Origin: Prevotella sp. UBA2725
GTDB lineage: Bacteria; Bacteroidota; Bacteroidia; Bacteroidales; Bacteroidaceae
DNA length: 16,041 nt
Assembly (NCBI GenBank): GCA_002353825.1
Contig: DEKJ01000049.1
Location: forward strand, 149,665-165,705
Direction: 5' to 3'
The notes beneath the pieces were generated by a model. It did no database searches. It had not been told where the DNA came from and saw only the letters and a list, made by a program, of their open reading frames with translations. This document shows positions 8,612 to 14,389 of this stretch, piece after piece. The position numbers and the translations under genes were made by a program. How positions within the stretch are numbered: the first letter of the stretch is position 1; each line of letters begins with the position of its first letter.

Positions 8612-8641
8612 CAAAGATAGTTTATATAATGTATTGCAGAA
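8612..8641 (-). promoter_or_regulatory. Bacteroidetes-type promoter of the tail operon
   Basis: On the minus strand TATCTTTG (plus 8612-8619) matches the Bacteroidetes -7 consensus TAnnTTTG. A weaker TTCTG (8637-8641) lies 17 bases upstream of it. Transcription would start near 8606, only about 10 bases before the ATG at 8596, giving a nearly leaderless mRNA. Confidence 0.6.
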
Positions 8642-8710
8642 AATACACGGCAGAGGTTGGTTCAAGAGTCCCCGTTGTCATCCATTCCTTTTAAAGAAAT
8701 AATACATCCC

Positions 8711-8752
8711 CAAATCCTGCAATTCCGGTACATGGGCGGAATGCAGGATTTG
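8711..8752 (+). repeat. Hairpin 1 of the structured region
   Basis: CAAATCCTGC pairs with GCAGGATTTG (10 bp), then one bulged A, then ATTCC with GGAAT (5 bp) around an 11-nt loop. Confidence 0.75.
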
Positions 8753-8760
8753 ACCGATCT

Positions 8761-8797
8761 GCCCACTAAAGCGCTGTCAAAACCTTGGCAAGTGGGC
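8761..8797 (+). repeat. Hairpin 2 of the structured region
   Basis: GCCCACT (8761-8767) pairs with AGTGGGC (8791-8797). Seven unpaired bases lie on the 5' side only, then TGTCAA pairs with TTGGCA through one U-G wobble around an AACC loop. Confidence 0.65.
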
Positions 8798-8802
8798 GTT
8801 TT

Positions 8803-8862
8803 TCGCGCAAAAGGGGTCCCAAGTTACCGTTTCAAGACGGCAATTTGGGTGGTTTTGCGCGA
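8803..8862 (+). repeat. Hairpin 3 of the structured region
   Basis: TCGCGCAAAA (8803-8812) pairs perfectly with TTTTGCGCGA (8853-8862). Inside are CCCAA/TTGGG (8818-8822 with 8845-8849) and CCGT/ACGG (8827-8830 with 8837-8840). Confidence 0.7.
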
Positions 8863-8881
8863 GTTTTCCACTACCAAAAAG

Positions 8882-8934
8882 CGCAAACCGCCCAATATCA
8901 ACGATTTGGCGGTTTGCGAGCGGCGAAAGCCGCT
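8882..8934 (+). repeat. Hairpins 4 and 5 of the structured region
   Basis: CGCAAACCGCC (8882-8892) pairs perfectly with GGCGGTTTGCG (8908-8918). It is followed at once by AGCGGC-GAAA-GCCGCT (8919-8934), a 6-bp stem closed by a GNRA-type tetraloop. Confidence 0.75.
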
Positions 8935-8973
8935 GAAGCCTGCCTTAGCAGCCCCCACCGCCCTAAGCAGCCT

Positions 8974-9077
8974 TGGCAATTGCCTCCCTTTGATATAGCG
9001 GAATATGTAAAGGCCTTTCAATTCTGCAACGTCGGCAATTAACTCTTTTGTCGTTGCAAGAGGTATGGCAATTGCCA
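8974..9077 (+). repeat. Long-range stem made of repeated GGCAATTGCC palindromes
   Basis: TGGCAATTGCC at 8974-8984 can pair with GGCAATTGCCA at 9067-9077, enclosing a TGCAACG/CGTTGCA hairpin (9025-9057) and an AAAGGCCTTT palindrome (9009-9018). GGCAATT also occurs at 8839 and 9034. Because the motif is self-complementary, other pairings or dimer contacts are equally possible. Confidence 0.45.
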
Positions 9078-9111
9078 TCCGCGGTATGCGCCGGACGGAT
9101 GAGCATCATCG

Positions 9112-9222
9112 GTTCAGCGCTACCAATGAATGTCCAAACCTATCTCCACTGCCATACGGTGTGCCATTGGCCTGCCACCGGCACACTGTATGTTGGTGGG
9201 TTAGCCTGCGTGGCAACTGAAC
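9112..9222 (+). repeat. Nested multi-helix domain
   Basis: GTTCAG/CTGAAC (9112-9117 with 9217-9222), CGC/GCG (9118-9120 with 9208-9210), TACCAA/TTGGTG (9121-9126 with 9193-9198, one U-G) and CATACGGTGTGCC/GGCACACTGTATG (9153-9165 with 9180-9192, one G-U). The last two helices abut on the 3' side, with a 26-nt single-stranded stretch on the 5' side. Confidence 0.6.
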
Positions 9223-9232
9223 GCAAGAAGCG

Positions 9233-9281
9233 GCACTGGCCATAAACGACATCGCCCTGCAAGGACAGCGATGCCCAGTGC
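9233..9281 (+). repeat. Two-helix hairpin
   Basis: GCACTGG/CCAGTGC (9233-9239 with 9275-9281) encloses CATCGC/GCGATG (9250-9255 with 9268-9273), with ten unpaired bases on the 5' side and one on the 3' side. GCGGCAC (9230-9236) can compete by pairing with GTGCCGC (9289-9295). Confidence 0.55.
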
Positions 9282-9313
9282 ATGGCATGTGCCGCCACTG
9301 TCCCTTCCTATCT

Positions 9314-9404
9314 CCCCAGTGTTACTGTCTGCCTGGTGCGTCGTGCAGTGAACCAGCCATGCGGTCCACGTAACGTAAGCTGAAGGCAGACTGTAGCACT
9401 GGGG
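9314..9404 (+). repeat. 21-bp stem with inner hairpin
   Basis: 9314-9334 pairs with 9384-9404 over 21 positions: 19 Watson-Crick pairs, one U-G and one U/U mismatch. Inside, TGCGT/ACGTA (9337-9341 with 9373-9377, one G-U) and CGTG/CACG (9342-9345 with 9367-9370) continue the fold. Confidence 0.7.
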
Positions 9405-9431
9405 GTACGTGCCTTCTCGAAGTTCACAAAC

Positions 9432-9459
9432 AAAATCCCCGAAGCCCGTAAGCCTCGGG
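9432..9459 (-). terminator. Intrinsic terminator of the ArdC-like operon
   Basis: On the minus strand CCCGAGGC and GCTTCGGG form an 8-bp stem (one G-U) with a TTACGG loop, followed by GATTTTGTTTG. It lies 26 bases past the ArdC-like stop codon. The wobble pair is valid only for minus-strand RNA, which fits the orientation. Confidence 0.75.
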
Positions 9460-9484
9460 AAGGAGTTATCAGCCGTACCAAGCA

Positions 9485-10471
9485 TCAGGCGAGCTTGTCC
9501 AGTATCATCCTGCTGGCCTTCTCCACGTCGGTCATGAGCGAGAGCACATACTTAGGCTGCTCACGCAAGGCATTGACCCAACCTTTACAATAAGCCGCGT
9601 TGTTGTTGATGATACGCTTATCGAACCCAAGCACCTGCCCAACACGTGCCGCACCAAGCTCAGCGACCAGTTCCTCTTTGGCGTAGAGCGTATCGCCGAA
9701 CCTCTTTCCTTTCTCGCGATTGAGACGGCTGGCTGTGCCAGTGGAGTGTATCATCTCGTGGAGCATGGATGAGTAGAACTCCTGTCCGTCCTTGTATATC
9801 TCCTCGGCGGAAGCCCCGCGCTTGAACTGCTCCTTACGAGGGACTATTATCATATCACGTGTCGGAGAGTAGAACGCACCGTCGGCATCCTTCGTGGCCT
9901 GTATCGGGCACACCCAGGACTGTTCCTCTATCATTCTGTCAAGGGCTGCGTTGGCATACATACCCTGTGAGTCCTTAGCAATCTCACAGCCGAAGCCCTC
10001 CTTCAGGGCATTGACCTTATCAGGCTGTTTCTCCTCTAAGTTTGTCTGTGCCACATTGAAGACACTGTAGCTCTTCAGGAAGGGAAACTTCGTACACTTC
10101 TCCTGCTCATCCTTACTCATCTTATGGTAGGTGTCAAGAGAGATACGTTTGCCGGCAGGAGTGGTGATGGAATAATCCCAGAAGATGACAGGCATGGACT
10201 TAGAGCCTTTGTTGACATGGGCACCGAGGCGGTTGGCCTGCTTGAGGGTACAGTAGATAGGATGCTCCCAGTTGTTCAGTGCGCAGTCCATCATCAGCCA
10301 GAAAACGTTGCAACCCTGATATCTGTTGCCCTCGATGTTGACGGGGCTTCCCCCGATAGTGCGGCCGATCCAGCCCTGTTTCCAGTCGCTTGCCTGCATC
10401 TTTTCGATGCGCTCGATAATCATTGATGCGAACTTCTCCATTACGATCTCGTTGTGTTCTGTGAACTTCAT
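9485..10471 (-). CDS. ArdC-like antirestriction protein: ssDNA-binding N-domain plus zincin-like peptidase
   Basis: 328 aa, ATG at 10471, TGA at 9485. The N-terminal half (~8-140) resembles the ArdC N-domain (DUF1738), which binds single-stranded DNA: ASDWKQGW at 27-34, NIEGNRYQG at 45-53, GSKSMPVIFWD at 89-99. The C-terminal half is a zincin-like metallopeptidase of the MPTase-PolyVal type: HEMIH at 238-242 gives the HExxH zinc site, and the helix YAKEELVAELGA (263-274) supplies the probable third acidic ligand. The start is complete and length is near the usual for the family. ArdC proteins of mobile elements protect incoming DNA from host restriction. Whether this copy does so, or processes a protein, is not shown. 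It follows the 79-aa gene by 36 bases and has its own terminator, so it belongs to a separate accessory transcript between packaging and tail genes. Confidence 0.85.
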   Translation of the reverse strand: MKFTEHNEIVMEKFASMIIERIEKMQASDWKQGWIGRTIGGSPVNIEGNRYQGCNVFWLMMDCALNNWEHPIYCTLKQANRLGAHVNKGSKSMPVIFWDYSITTPAGKRISLDTYHKMSKDEQEKCTKFPFLKSYSVFNVAQTNLEEKQPDKVNALKEGFGCEIAKDSQGMYANAALDRMIEEQSWVCPIQATKDADGAFYSPTRDMIIVPRKEQFKRGASAEEIYKDGQEFYSSMLHEMIHSTGTASRLNREKGKRFGDTLYAKEELVAELGAARVGQVLGFDKRIINNNAAYCKGWVNALREQPKYVLSLMTDVEKASRMILDKLA

Positions 10472-10507
10472 AGTTGTATAATTTAAATTGTGAAACGTTC
10501 TTGTTGA

Positions 10508-10747
10508 TTAATCCAAAGCTGTTACCGTGATATACTGAATGTCAACCATCACATCCATTGCCATGCGCTCAGCTGCTGCCGTGGCCTCTGCACAAGAGTC
10601 AGCCGTTACCTCGAATGTGATGTAGTCTCCGTCCTCGCCGTTGACTTCTACCTGATAGAGGTTCTGAGAGAAGAGATGGCTCTTGCGGTTGCGCTTTGTG
10701 AAACCATTGGCGGTGAGGTGCTGCTGTGTGAAAGTTGATGTTGTCAT
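10508..10747 (-). CDS. Small protein, 79 aa, upstream of the ArdC-like gene
   Basis: I start it at ATG 10747 (MTTSTFTQQ) rather than the in-frame ATG at 10795, because the intervening codons are AT-rich and the leader AACAATTAAAAATTTCAAC looks like a Bacteroidetes A-rich translation leader. Residues 1-24 are polar and Thr/Asn-rich; the rest has a strand-strand-helix feel (LYQVEVNG, YITFEVTAD, then a long Ala/Met-rich helix ending MAMDVMVDIQYITV). No known motif. It is transcribed with the ArdC-like gene and could be a partner or regulator. Function unknown. Confidence 0.6.
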   Translation of the reverse strand: MTTSTFTQQHLTANGFTKRNRKSHLFSQNLYQVEVNGEDGDYITFEVTADSCAEATAAAERMAMDVMVDIQYITVTALD

Positions 10748-10838
10748 GATGTTGAAATTTTTAATTGTTGGACTTTTATTAATTTTTACGTGCATAAAAG
10801 GAGCAGCAATCGGAAAGGCCTTAGATGCCAGTTTTGGC

Positions 10839-10912
10839 CGTAAAATTTTTCATCTTCAGACTTGGAAAGTTGGATTAGGCAAACCTGCCCCAACTTTCTG
10901 AAAAATTTTACG
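10839..10912. repeat. Large interrupted inverted repeat between divergent genes
   Basis: CGTAAAATTTTTCA (10839-10852) pairs perfectly with TGAAAAATTTTACG (10899-10912). After 12 unpaired bases on the left only, GAAAGTTGG (10865-10873) pairs with CCAACTTTC (10890-10898). ATTA is then bulged, and GGCA-AACC-TGCC closes the tip (10878-10889). In total 27 bp of perfect pairing with all interruptions on one side. No T-run marks it as a terminator. It could be an operator, a cruciform, a structured leader of the 79-aa gene mRNA, or a remnant of an insertion. Confidence 0.8.
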
Positions 10913-10932
10913 AGACAACCGTAGGCTTGAAC

Positions 10933-10961
10933 TTGCAGAGGCCGGGATTGCGCTAACTTTG
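10933..10961 (+). promoter_or_regulatory. Bacteroidetes-type promoter, rightward
   Basis: TTG at 10933-10935 and TAACTTTG at 10954-10961 (full match to TAnnTTTG) are 18 bases apart. A start near 10968 would give a leader of about 38 bases before the ATG at 11006. Confidence 0.6.
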
Positions 10962-11005
10962 CAAAGGAAAAATTCAAAGTCCGACAATGCCCGGAAAATT
11001 TCATT

Positions 11006-11200
11006 ATGACAACATGCCACAACTTTCAGCAGCACCCACCAGACAAATGGTTGAAGCGCATCCGTATGAGCTTACAAAATAATCAGAACATCAAGGCAGA
11101 AGTTTACGGCAGGACGGTTAAGAGACTACTCATCGAGAAACGGCAATCGAATAATAGAGCAGAGGCCACGGCAGCAGCTATGCGATGGCACAAACAATGA
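11006..11200 (+). CDS. Possible small basic protein, 64 aa
   Basis: The only plus-strand gene candidate I consider plausible. ATG at 11006, TGA at 11200, placed ~45 bases after a full-match TAnnTTTG promoter box, in a gap not used by any minus-strand gene. The protein is basic and helix-prone (PDKWLKRIRMSLQNN, then RTVKRLLIEKRQSNNRAEAT), with no known motif; an internal Met at residue 22 is an alternative start. It could be a small DNA- or RNA-binding regulator, or the transcript could act as RNA. No family recognised, and coding potential is not proven. Confidence 0.35.
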   Translation: MTTCHNFQQHPPDKWLKRIRMSLQNNQNIKAEVYGRTVKRLLIEKRQSNNRAEATAAAMRWHKQ

Positions 11201-11354
11201 TGCCATTCAAGTATATTGCGGTAACAGCTATGGACAACAAGAGTACCGATAAATGACAACTATGAGGTTCACAGAATACATACGAGTCAGTATGCGGTCG
11301 CATCCTACCTAAGACTATCAAGCCTCGTGAAGATGCTGCAGCGACAAAAACAAG

Positions 11355-11388
11355 AAAAAAAAGGACGCTCCCATCATCAGGAACGCCC
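11355..11388 (-). terminator. Intrinsic terminator after the large terminase gene
   Basis: On the minus strand GGGCGTTCC and GGAGCGTCC form a 9-bp stem (two G-U) with an 8-nt loop, followed by eight T residues. It lies 33 bases past the TAG at 11422. Bases 11201-11354 hold no further gene I can support. Confidence 0.8.
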
Positions 11389-11421
11389 CTTACATTATAT
11401 AATGGCAAAAGAAAGTGGTTG

Positions 11422-13044
11422 CTATTTCGAATATCCATTGGTGGACACACTGCGATACTGCATGACTGGGAACCGCTCTACCCCGATGCACAGCGTGTCA
11501 AACGCGTCGGAGCCGTCGGTACGGCTCTCCAGCTTGTCCTCTTCGGTCTCCGCAAGTTTTTCACCGCTCTTATCTTTCTGGCCATTCTTGACACCGGCCG
11601 AGGTGATGGAGATGAGCAAATCAGGATTATTGTCCCTGTTGATGAGCACCAAGTGGCGGGCACGGCCACGGAACATGCGGTTGATAAGGTCATTCTTCAA
11701 GATGTGGTTCATCGGCTTACCGATATACTTGGACTTCACGTTCCACCCCTTGCGACGCAGTCCCGTGATGATCATGCGATAGAAGGCCTCGGAGTGCGTA
11801 CCATAGCTGTTGCCCACGAAGGTGGCATCATAATAGAAGACAACCTGCCGGCGACGGTGATAGCGGTAATAGTCGTTGAAATCATCAAGCAGTTCCGGGA
11901 TCTTCCGCTTGTACTTCACGAAGAAGGACTTCAGGACACGGAGCTTGCCATCCTTGCCCACCTGGCCACAGACCAGCCAGTTGATGTTCGCATTGGCATC
12001 AAAGGCGATGTTGAGCGGCAACTGAGCGTCGAGGTCGCTATCCTGACGGCAGTCGTTGGGGATGGCACCGTCATTGAGAGCTTCGAGATTTAGCACATTC
12101 TCATTCGGCGCGGTGTAGAGGTTGACATCCTCTCTCATGCCGCCGTAGAAGCCGTCCGTACTTATCTCGATGCGCTTGCACATGATGGACGTGGCGAAGG
12201 TCAGCGGCGGCAGGTCGCGCTTGGCACGGCGGATAAACTCTTCACCCAAGAGGGCAAGGTTCTGGATACTGGTGTACTCCTTATAGAGAAGGCACTTCGA
12301 CCGCAGGAAGCTGAGTTTCGCGTCGATGCGGTCTATCTTCTGCTGGATGGCATCCGCCTGCGATGGCATCGCTTTCTGCTGGCGCTTGGCCCGCCACTTG
12401 GCATAGACCAGTCCCTCGATGGCTTCCACGAGATCCTTGTCCATGTCATCCTTGTAGGAGAGGAACCAGCTGCCCTTCTTCGTCACCGGCATATCCGAGG
12501 TGATGGTCATGCCATGGTGTAGCGGGAAGTTGTGGAAGTACTGCTCGTTGCCTCTATTGGCTTGAAAGGTCTCATCCTTCAGTTGCTCGAAGTTGATGAA
12601 CTTCGCTTCGTCGATGATGATGTAGTCGAGCGACATCGAGTTGCTGGTGCCGGCACGGTCCTGACTGATGATGTTACACACCGAGCCGTTATAAAACGAG
12701 ATAGTATTCTCCCAGTTGGCCGGTGTGAAGATTGGCGATTTCCAGTGCAAGGCCTTCCAAGGGCGTTTGCCGACGACATAGTGGAGGTCGCGCTTGAATC
12801 CCCATCGCTCCAAGTGGATGAGCATAGAGGGCAGGATGTTGGTCAGGCACCGCTTGACCGACGGCGAGACGAAACCGCCCATCGACCCCGGCATGCCCTG
12901 AAAGCAGGACATCAGACGGCCCGCCTGTATAGCTCCCTTACCCATACCACGCCCAGCGACAATCACTTCGTCGCGTGTGTTCATGGTAAGGGAGTAGAGC
13001 TGCGGGTCGTTGAAATATTCCCTATGTACCTGTTCCGTTTCCAT
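11422..13044 (-). CDS. terL: Phage terminase large subunit (TerL)
   Basis: 540 aa, ATG at 13044, TAG at 11422; the start overlaps the previous gene by 23 bases. The N-terminal ATPase has a Walker A GRGMGKG (31-37), a Walker B YIIIDEA (141-147) with catalytic Glu146, and a coupling-like TSD (182-184). A helical, Lys/Gln-rich linker spans about 205-275. The C-terminal RNase-H-like nuclease shows its acidic residues as Asp349 (NIAFDAN), Asp406 (FYYDATF) and Asp513 (DGSDAFD). All core motifs are intact and length is normal, so this should be a working packaging motor that cuts concatemers and pumps DNA into the prohead. It is the last gene before a strong terminator. Packaging mode (cos or pac) cannot be told from the sequence. 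Confidence 0.93.
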   Translation of the reverse strand: METEQVHREYFNDPQLYSLTMNTRDEVIVAGRGMGKGAIQAGRLMSCFQGMPGSMGGFVSPSVKRCLTNILPSMLIHLERWGFKRDLHYVVGKRPWKALHWKSPIFTPANWENTISFYNGSVCNIISQDRAGTSNSMSLDYIIIDEAKFINFEQLKDETFQANRGNEQYFHNFPLHHGMTITSDMPVTKKGSWFLSYKDDMDKDLVEAIEGLVYAKWRAKRQQKAMPSQADAIQQKIDRIDAKLSFLRSKCLLYKEYTSIQNLALLGEEFIRRAKRDLPPLTFATSIMCKRIEISTDGFYGGMREDVNLYTAPNENVLNLEALNDGAIPNDCRQDSDLDAQLPLNIAFDANANINWLVCGQVGKDGKLRVLKSFFVKYKRKIPELLDDFNDYYRYHRRRQVVFYYDATFVGNSYGTHSEAFYRMIITGLRRKGWNVKSKYIGKPMNHILKNDLINRMFRGRARHLVLINRDNNPDLLISITSAGVKNGQKDKSGEKLAETEEDKLESRTDGSDAFDTLCIGVERFPVMQYRSVSTNGYSK

Positions 13045-13621
13045 CGTGCTCTTCCTTTATCTCCTCATAATCTGCATCCTCAATCTTCGTGTCGCCATAT
13101 TTCTTCTCCAACTTCCGGATGCGGTCGCGCAGACCGGGAACCTTCTGTATGCCGATAACCGTCGGATCATCGGTCATCTCGAACTGCTGCGGCACAATCT
13201 TATCAAACTCCAGCTCCGGCTCATCATCCTTGTCAGTGCGGTTATTCATGATGCGGTTCTTCTCTATCGAGGCCACGGCGCGCATGTCATTTCTCGCCCG
13301 TGCCAATATGAGATCTTCTTCAAGGTCTCGGTTGATTTTCCAGCGCATGAATTCCTTGGATGCCTGTTGCAGATTTCCCATGAGTATCTGGGTGAGATGT
13401 AGGTCATCGTAGGCCTGAGCCCTGCCGACCTTGAACTTCTTCATGTCGTAATCCACTATCTCCTTATCGAACTTCGACGGGAACTGCAGCCGGTAGGCGT
13501 AGATGCCACGAAGCCGCTGTAGCCGTTCCCGGACGGAAACGGCCACATTCCGCGCCTGAAGTTCGTTATCGTCGAGGACGACCAGACGCGAGTATTCATC
13601 TATGTTGACAGGTAAGCTCAT
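13022..13621 (-). CDS. Probable terminase small subunit or packaging accessory protein
   Basis: 199 aa. I prefer ATG 13621 over 13672: it lies 2 bases after the stop of the upstream gene (TAAATATG) and avoids a 49-base overlap. The sequence is helical: an arginine-rich region (28-45), then YDMKKFKVGRAQAYDDLHL (58-76), which reads like a recognition helix of the kind found in small terminases, then charged helices and a probable coiled coil RDRIRKLEKKYGD (165-177) near an acidic tail. Position directly before TerL with a 23-base overlap is the classic place of TerS. It is the better TerS candidate of the two small proteins here, but no sequence signature settles it. Confidence 0.55.
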   Translation of the reverse strand: MSLPVNIDEYSRLVVLDDNELQARNVAVSVRERLQRLRGIYAYRLQFPSKFDKEIVDYDMKKFKVGRAQAYDDLHLTQILMGNLQQASKEFMRWKINRDLEEDLILARARNDMRAVASIEKNRIMNNRTDKDDEPELEFDKIVPQQFEMTDDPTVIGIQKVPGLRDRIRKLEKKYGDTKIEDADYEEIKEEHDGNGTGT

Positions 13622-13623
13622 AT

Positions 13624-13908
13624 TTATATCATTGTCACTGAGGAAAGTTGTCTTTCTATCATACTGAGGCATTCTGATACCGAGAACGGCGAGCCGGCAC
13701 GCGCAGCGTCCCGGATGTCCTCGCGGATTTCCCTTGCTGTTATGGCCACACCATGAAAAAAGGCACTCCGCGCAGGATGGCCGAGCGTATTGATATCATC
13801 GGTCAGTTCCGTCTCATCAATACCCAAAAGGGCGGAAATCTCCGCCGGAGTCATCATGCGCCTCGCCTCTTCCTCTATCTTTTGAAGCAACTCTTTCGAA
13901 TAATCCAT
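13624..13908 (-). CDS. Small helix-turn-helix-like protein in the packaging operon
   Basis: 94 aa from ATG 13908; an 11-codon longer form would need a TTG start at 13941. Its 5' end overlaps the PLD-like gene by 92 bases in another frame, and its stop is 2 bases before the next start. Residues 19-39 (MTPAEISALLGIDETELTDD) look like a helix-turn-helix of the type that begins small terminases and some regulators. The rest is helical (AITAREIREDIRDAARAG, then SECLSMIERQL). It may act with the 199-aa protein in recognising packaging DNA, or be a regulator. The long overlap is unusual, though the protein reads as real. Confidence 0.55.
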   Translation of the reverse strand: MDYSKELLQKIEEEARRMMTPAEISALLGIDETELTDDINTLGHPARSAFFHGVAITAREIREDIRDAARAGSPFSVSECLSMIERQLSSVTMI

Positions 13909-14389
13909 TGAGGTCAACTGATTTTTTAATGATATGGTCAAGTCCCGTGTAGAGATCCAGGAAAGCCTGCTGTGATGTCGTTACCATAGTACACTCAGCA
14001 CGGTCGCCATAAGTCTGGTTCTGCGATGATATGACTGATACCGTCCAACGTTCATTTTGTACCAGTACTATCTTCGAGTGGTTCTGCGCAAGATAGACAT
14101 TATCGAAGCAGCTGCTCATCAGCTTGGCCAGCTGCATTGTCTTTCTCGAAGCTTTTAGGTCAGCTACAAGTGATGCTTTTTCAATAAGTCCTTTCTTCCT
14201 CAGATTGAGGAAGCCGGAGCAGAAAGCATCCGACGTAGAGAAAGTGCTGACCCAGACATCAGCACGTCCGGTCTGCGACAGGATCCATCCGAGCAGGCCG
14301 AGCGTGTGAAGTCCGTTACCGAGGAAGTACTGGTGCGACTGGCGCGTGAGCGGCTGCAATATGTCATCAATTCTCCTGCCCCTGCTCAT
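13817..14389 (-). CDS. Phospholipase-D-like protein with incomplete HKD motif
   Basis: 190 aa, ATG at 14389 overlapping the preceding stop by 23 bases. Residues 45-130 match the PLD-like fold: a DVWVSTFSTSDAF strand-turn (44-56), then NHSKIVLV (103-110) as the H-x-K part (His104, Lys106), and SVISSQN (118-124) as the G/S-S-x-N part. The Asp normally found five residues after the Lys is not there (a polar QNE stretch instead). Only one HKD half is present, so activity would need a dimer. PLD-like proteins may be nucleases or phosphodiesterases, or lose activity and bind DNA. Between structural and terminase genes, DNA handling during packaging is a reasonable guess. Fold moderately sure, activity doubtful. 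Confidence 0.6.
   Translation of the reverse strand: MSRGRRIDDILQPLTRQSHQYFLGNGLHTLGLLGWILSQTGRADVWVSTFSTSDAFCSGFLNLRKKGLIEKASLVADLKASRKTMQLAKLMSSCFDNVYLAQNHSKIVLVQNERWTVSVISSQNQTYGDRAECTMVTTSQQAFLDLYTGLDHIIKKSVDLNGLFERVASKDRGRGEAHDDSGGDFRPFGY

Larger units (their letters stand above)
8711..9410 (+). ncRNA. Candidate large structured RNA, or cluster of palindromic elements
   Basis: About 700 bases without a convincing gene, filled with successive and nested inverted repeats. In stems at 8775-8790, 9121-9198, 9153-9192, 9314-9404 and 9337-9377 the imperfect positions are G opposite T on the plus strand. These are G-U pairs if the plus strand is transcribed but C/A mismatches if the minus strand is. 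Several helices share one layout: outer stem, unpaired bases on the 5' side only, inner stem stacked directly on the 3' side. No clear TAnnTTTG promoter was found on the plus strand; TTGTCA at 8675 is only a weak candidate. The left half (8711-8984) could instead be a dispersed palindromic element. No known RNA family is recognised. Confidence 0.4.

Noticed and set aside
7799..8620. 273-codon plus-strand open frame
   Set aside because: Antisense to the 477-aa tail protein and runs through that operon's promoter.
8597..8665. Upstream ATG extending the 477-aa tail protein by 23 codons
   Set aside because: The extension spans a consensus -7 box and does not look like the start of a mature protein.
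8785..9078. Overlapping 84-85 codon frames on both strands in the structured region
   Set aside because: Both follow palindromic DNA, so each mirrors the other; no leader and no recognisable domain.
10786..11022. 78-codon minus-strand frame across the divergent intergenic region
   Set aside because: Runs through the large inverted repeat and the antisense of a consensus promoter; no domain.
12532..13158. 208-codon plus-strand open frame
   Set aside because: Antisense to the TerL ATPase domain, which has all motifs intact.
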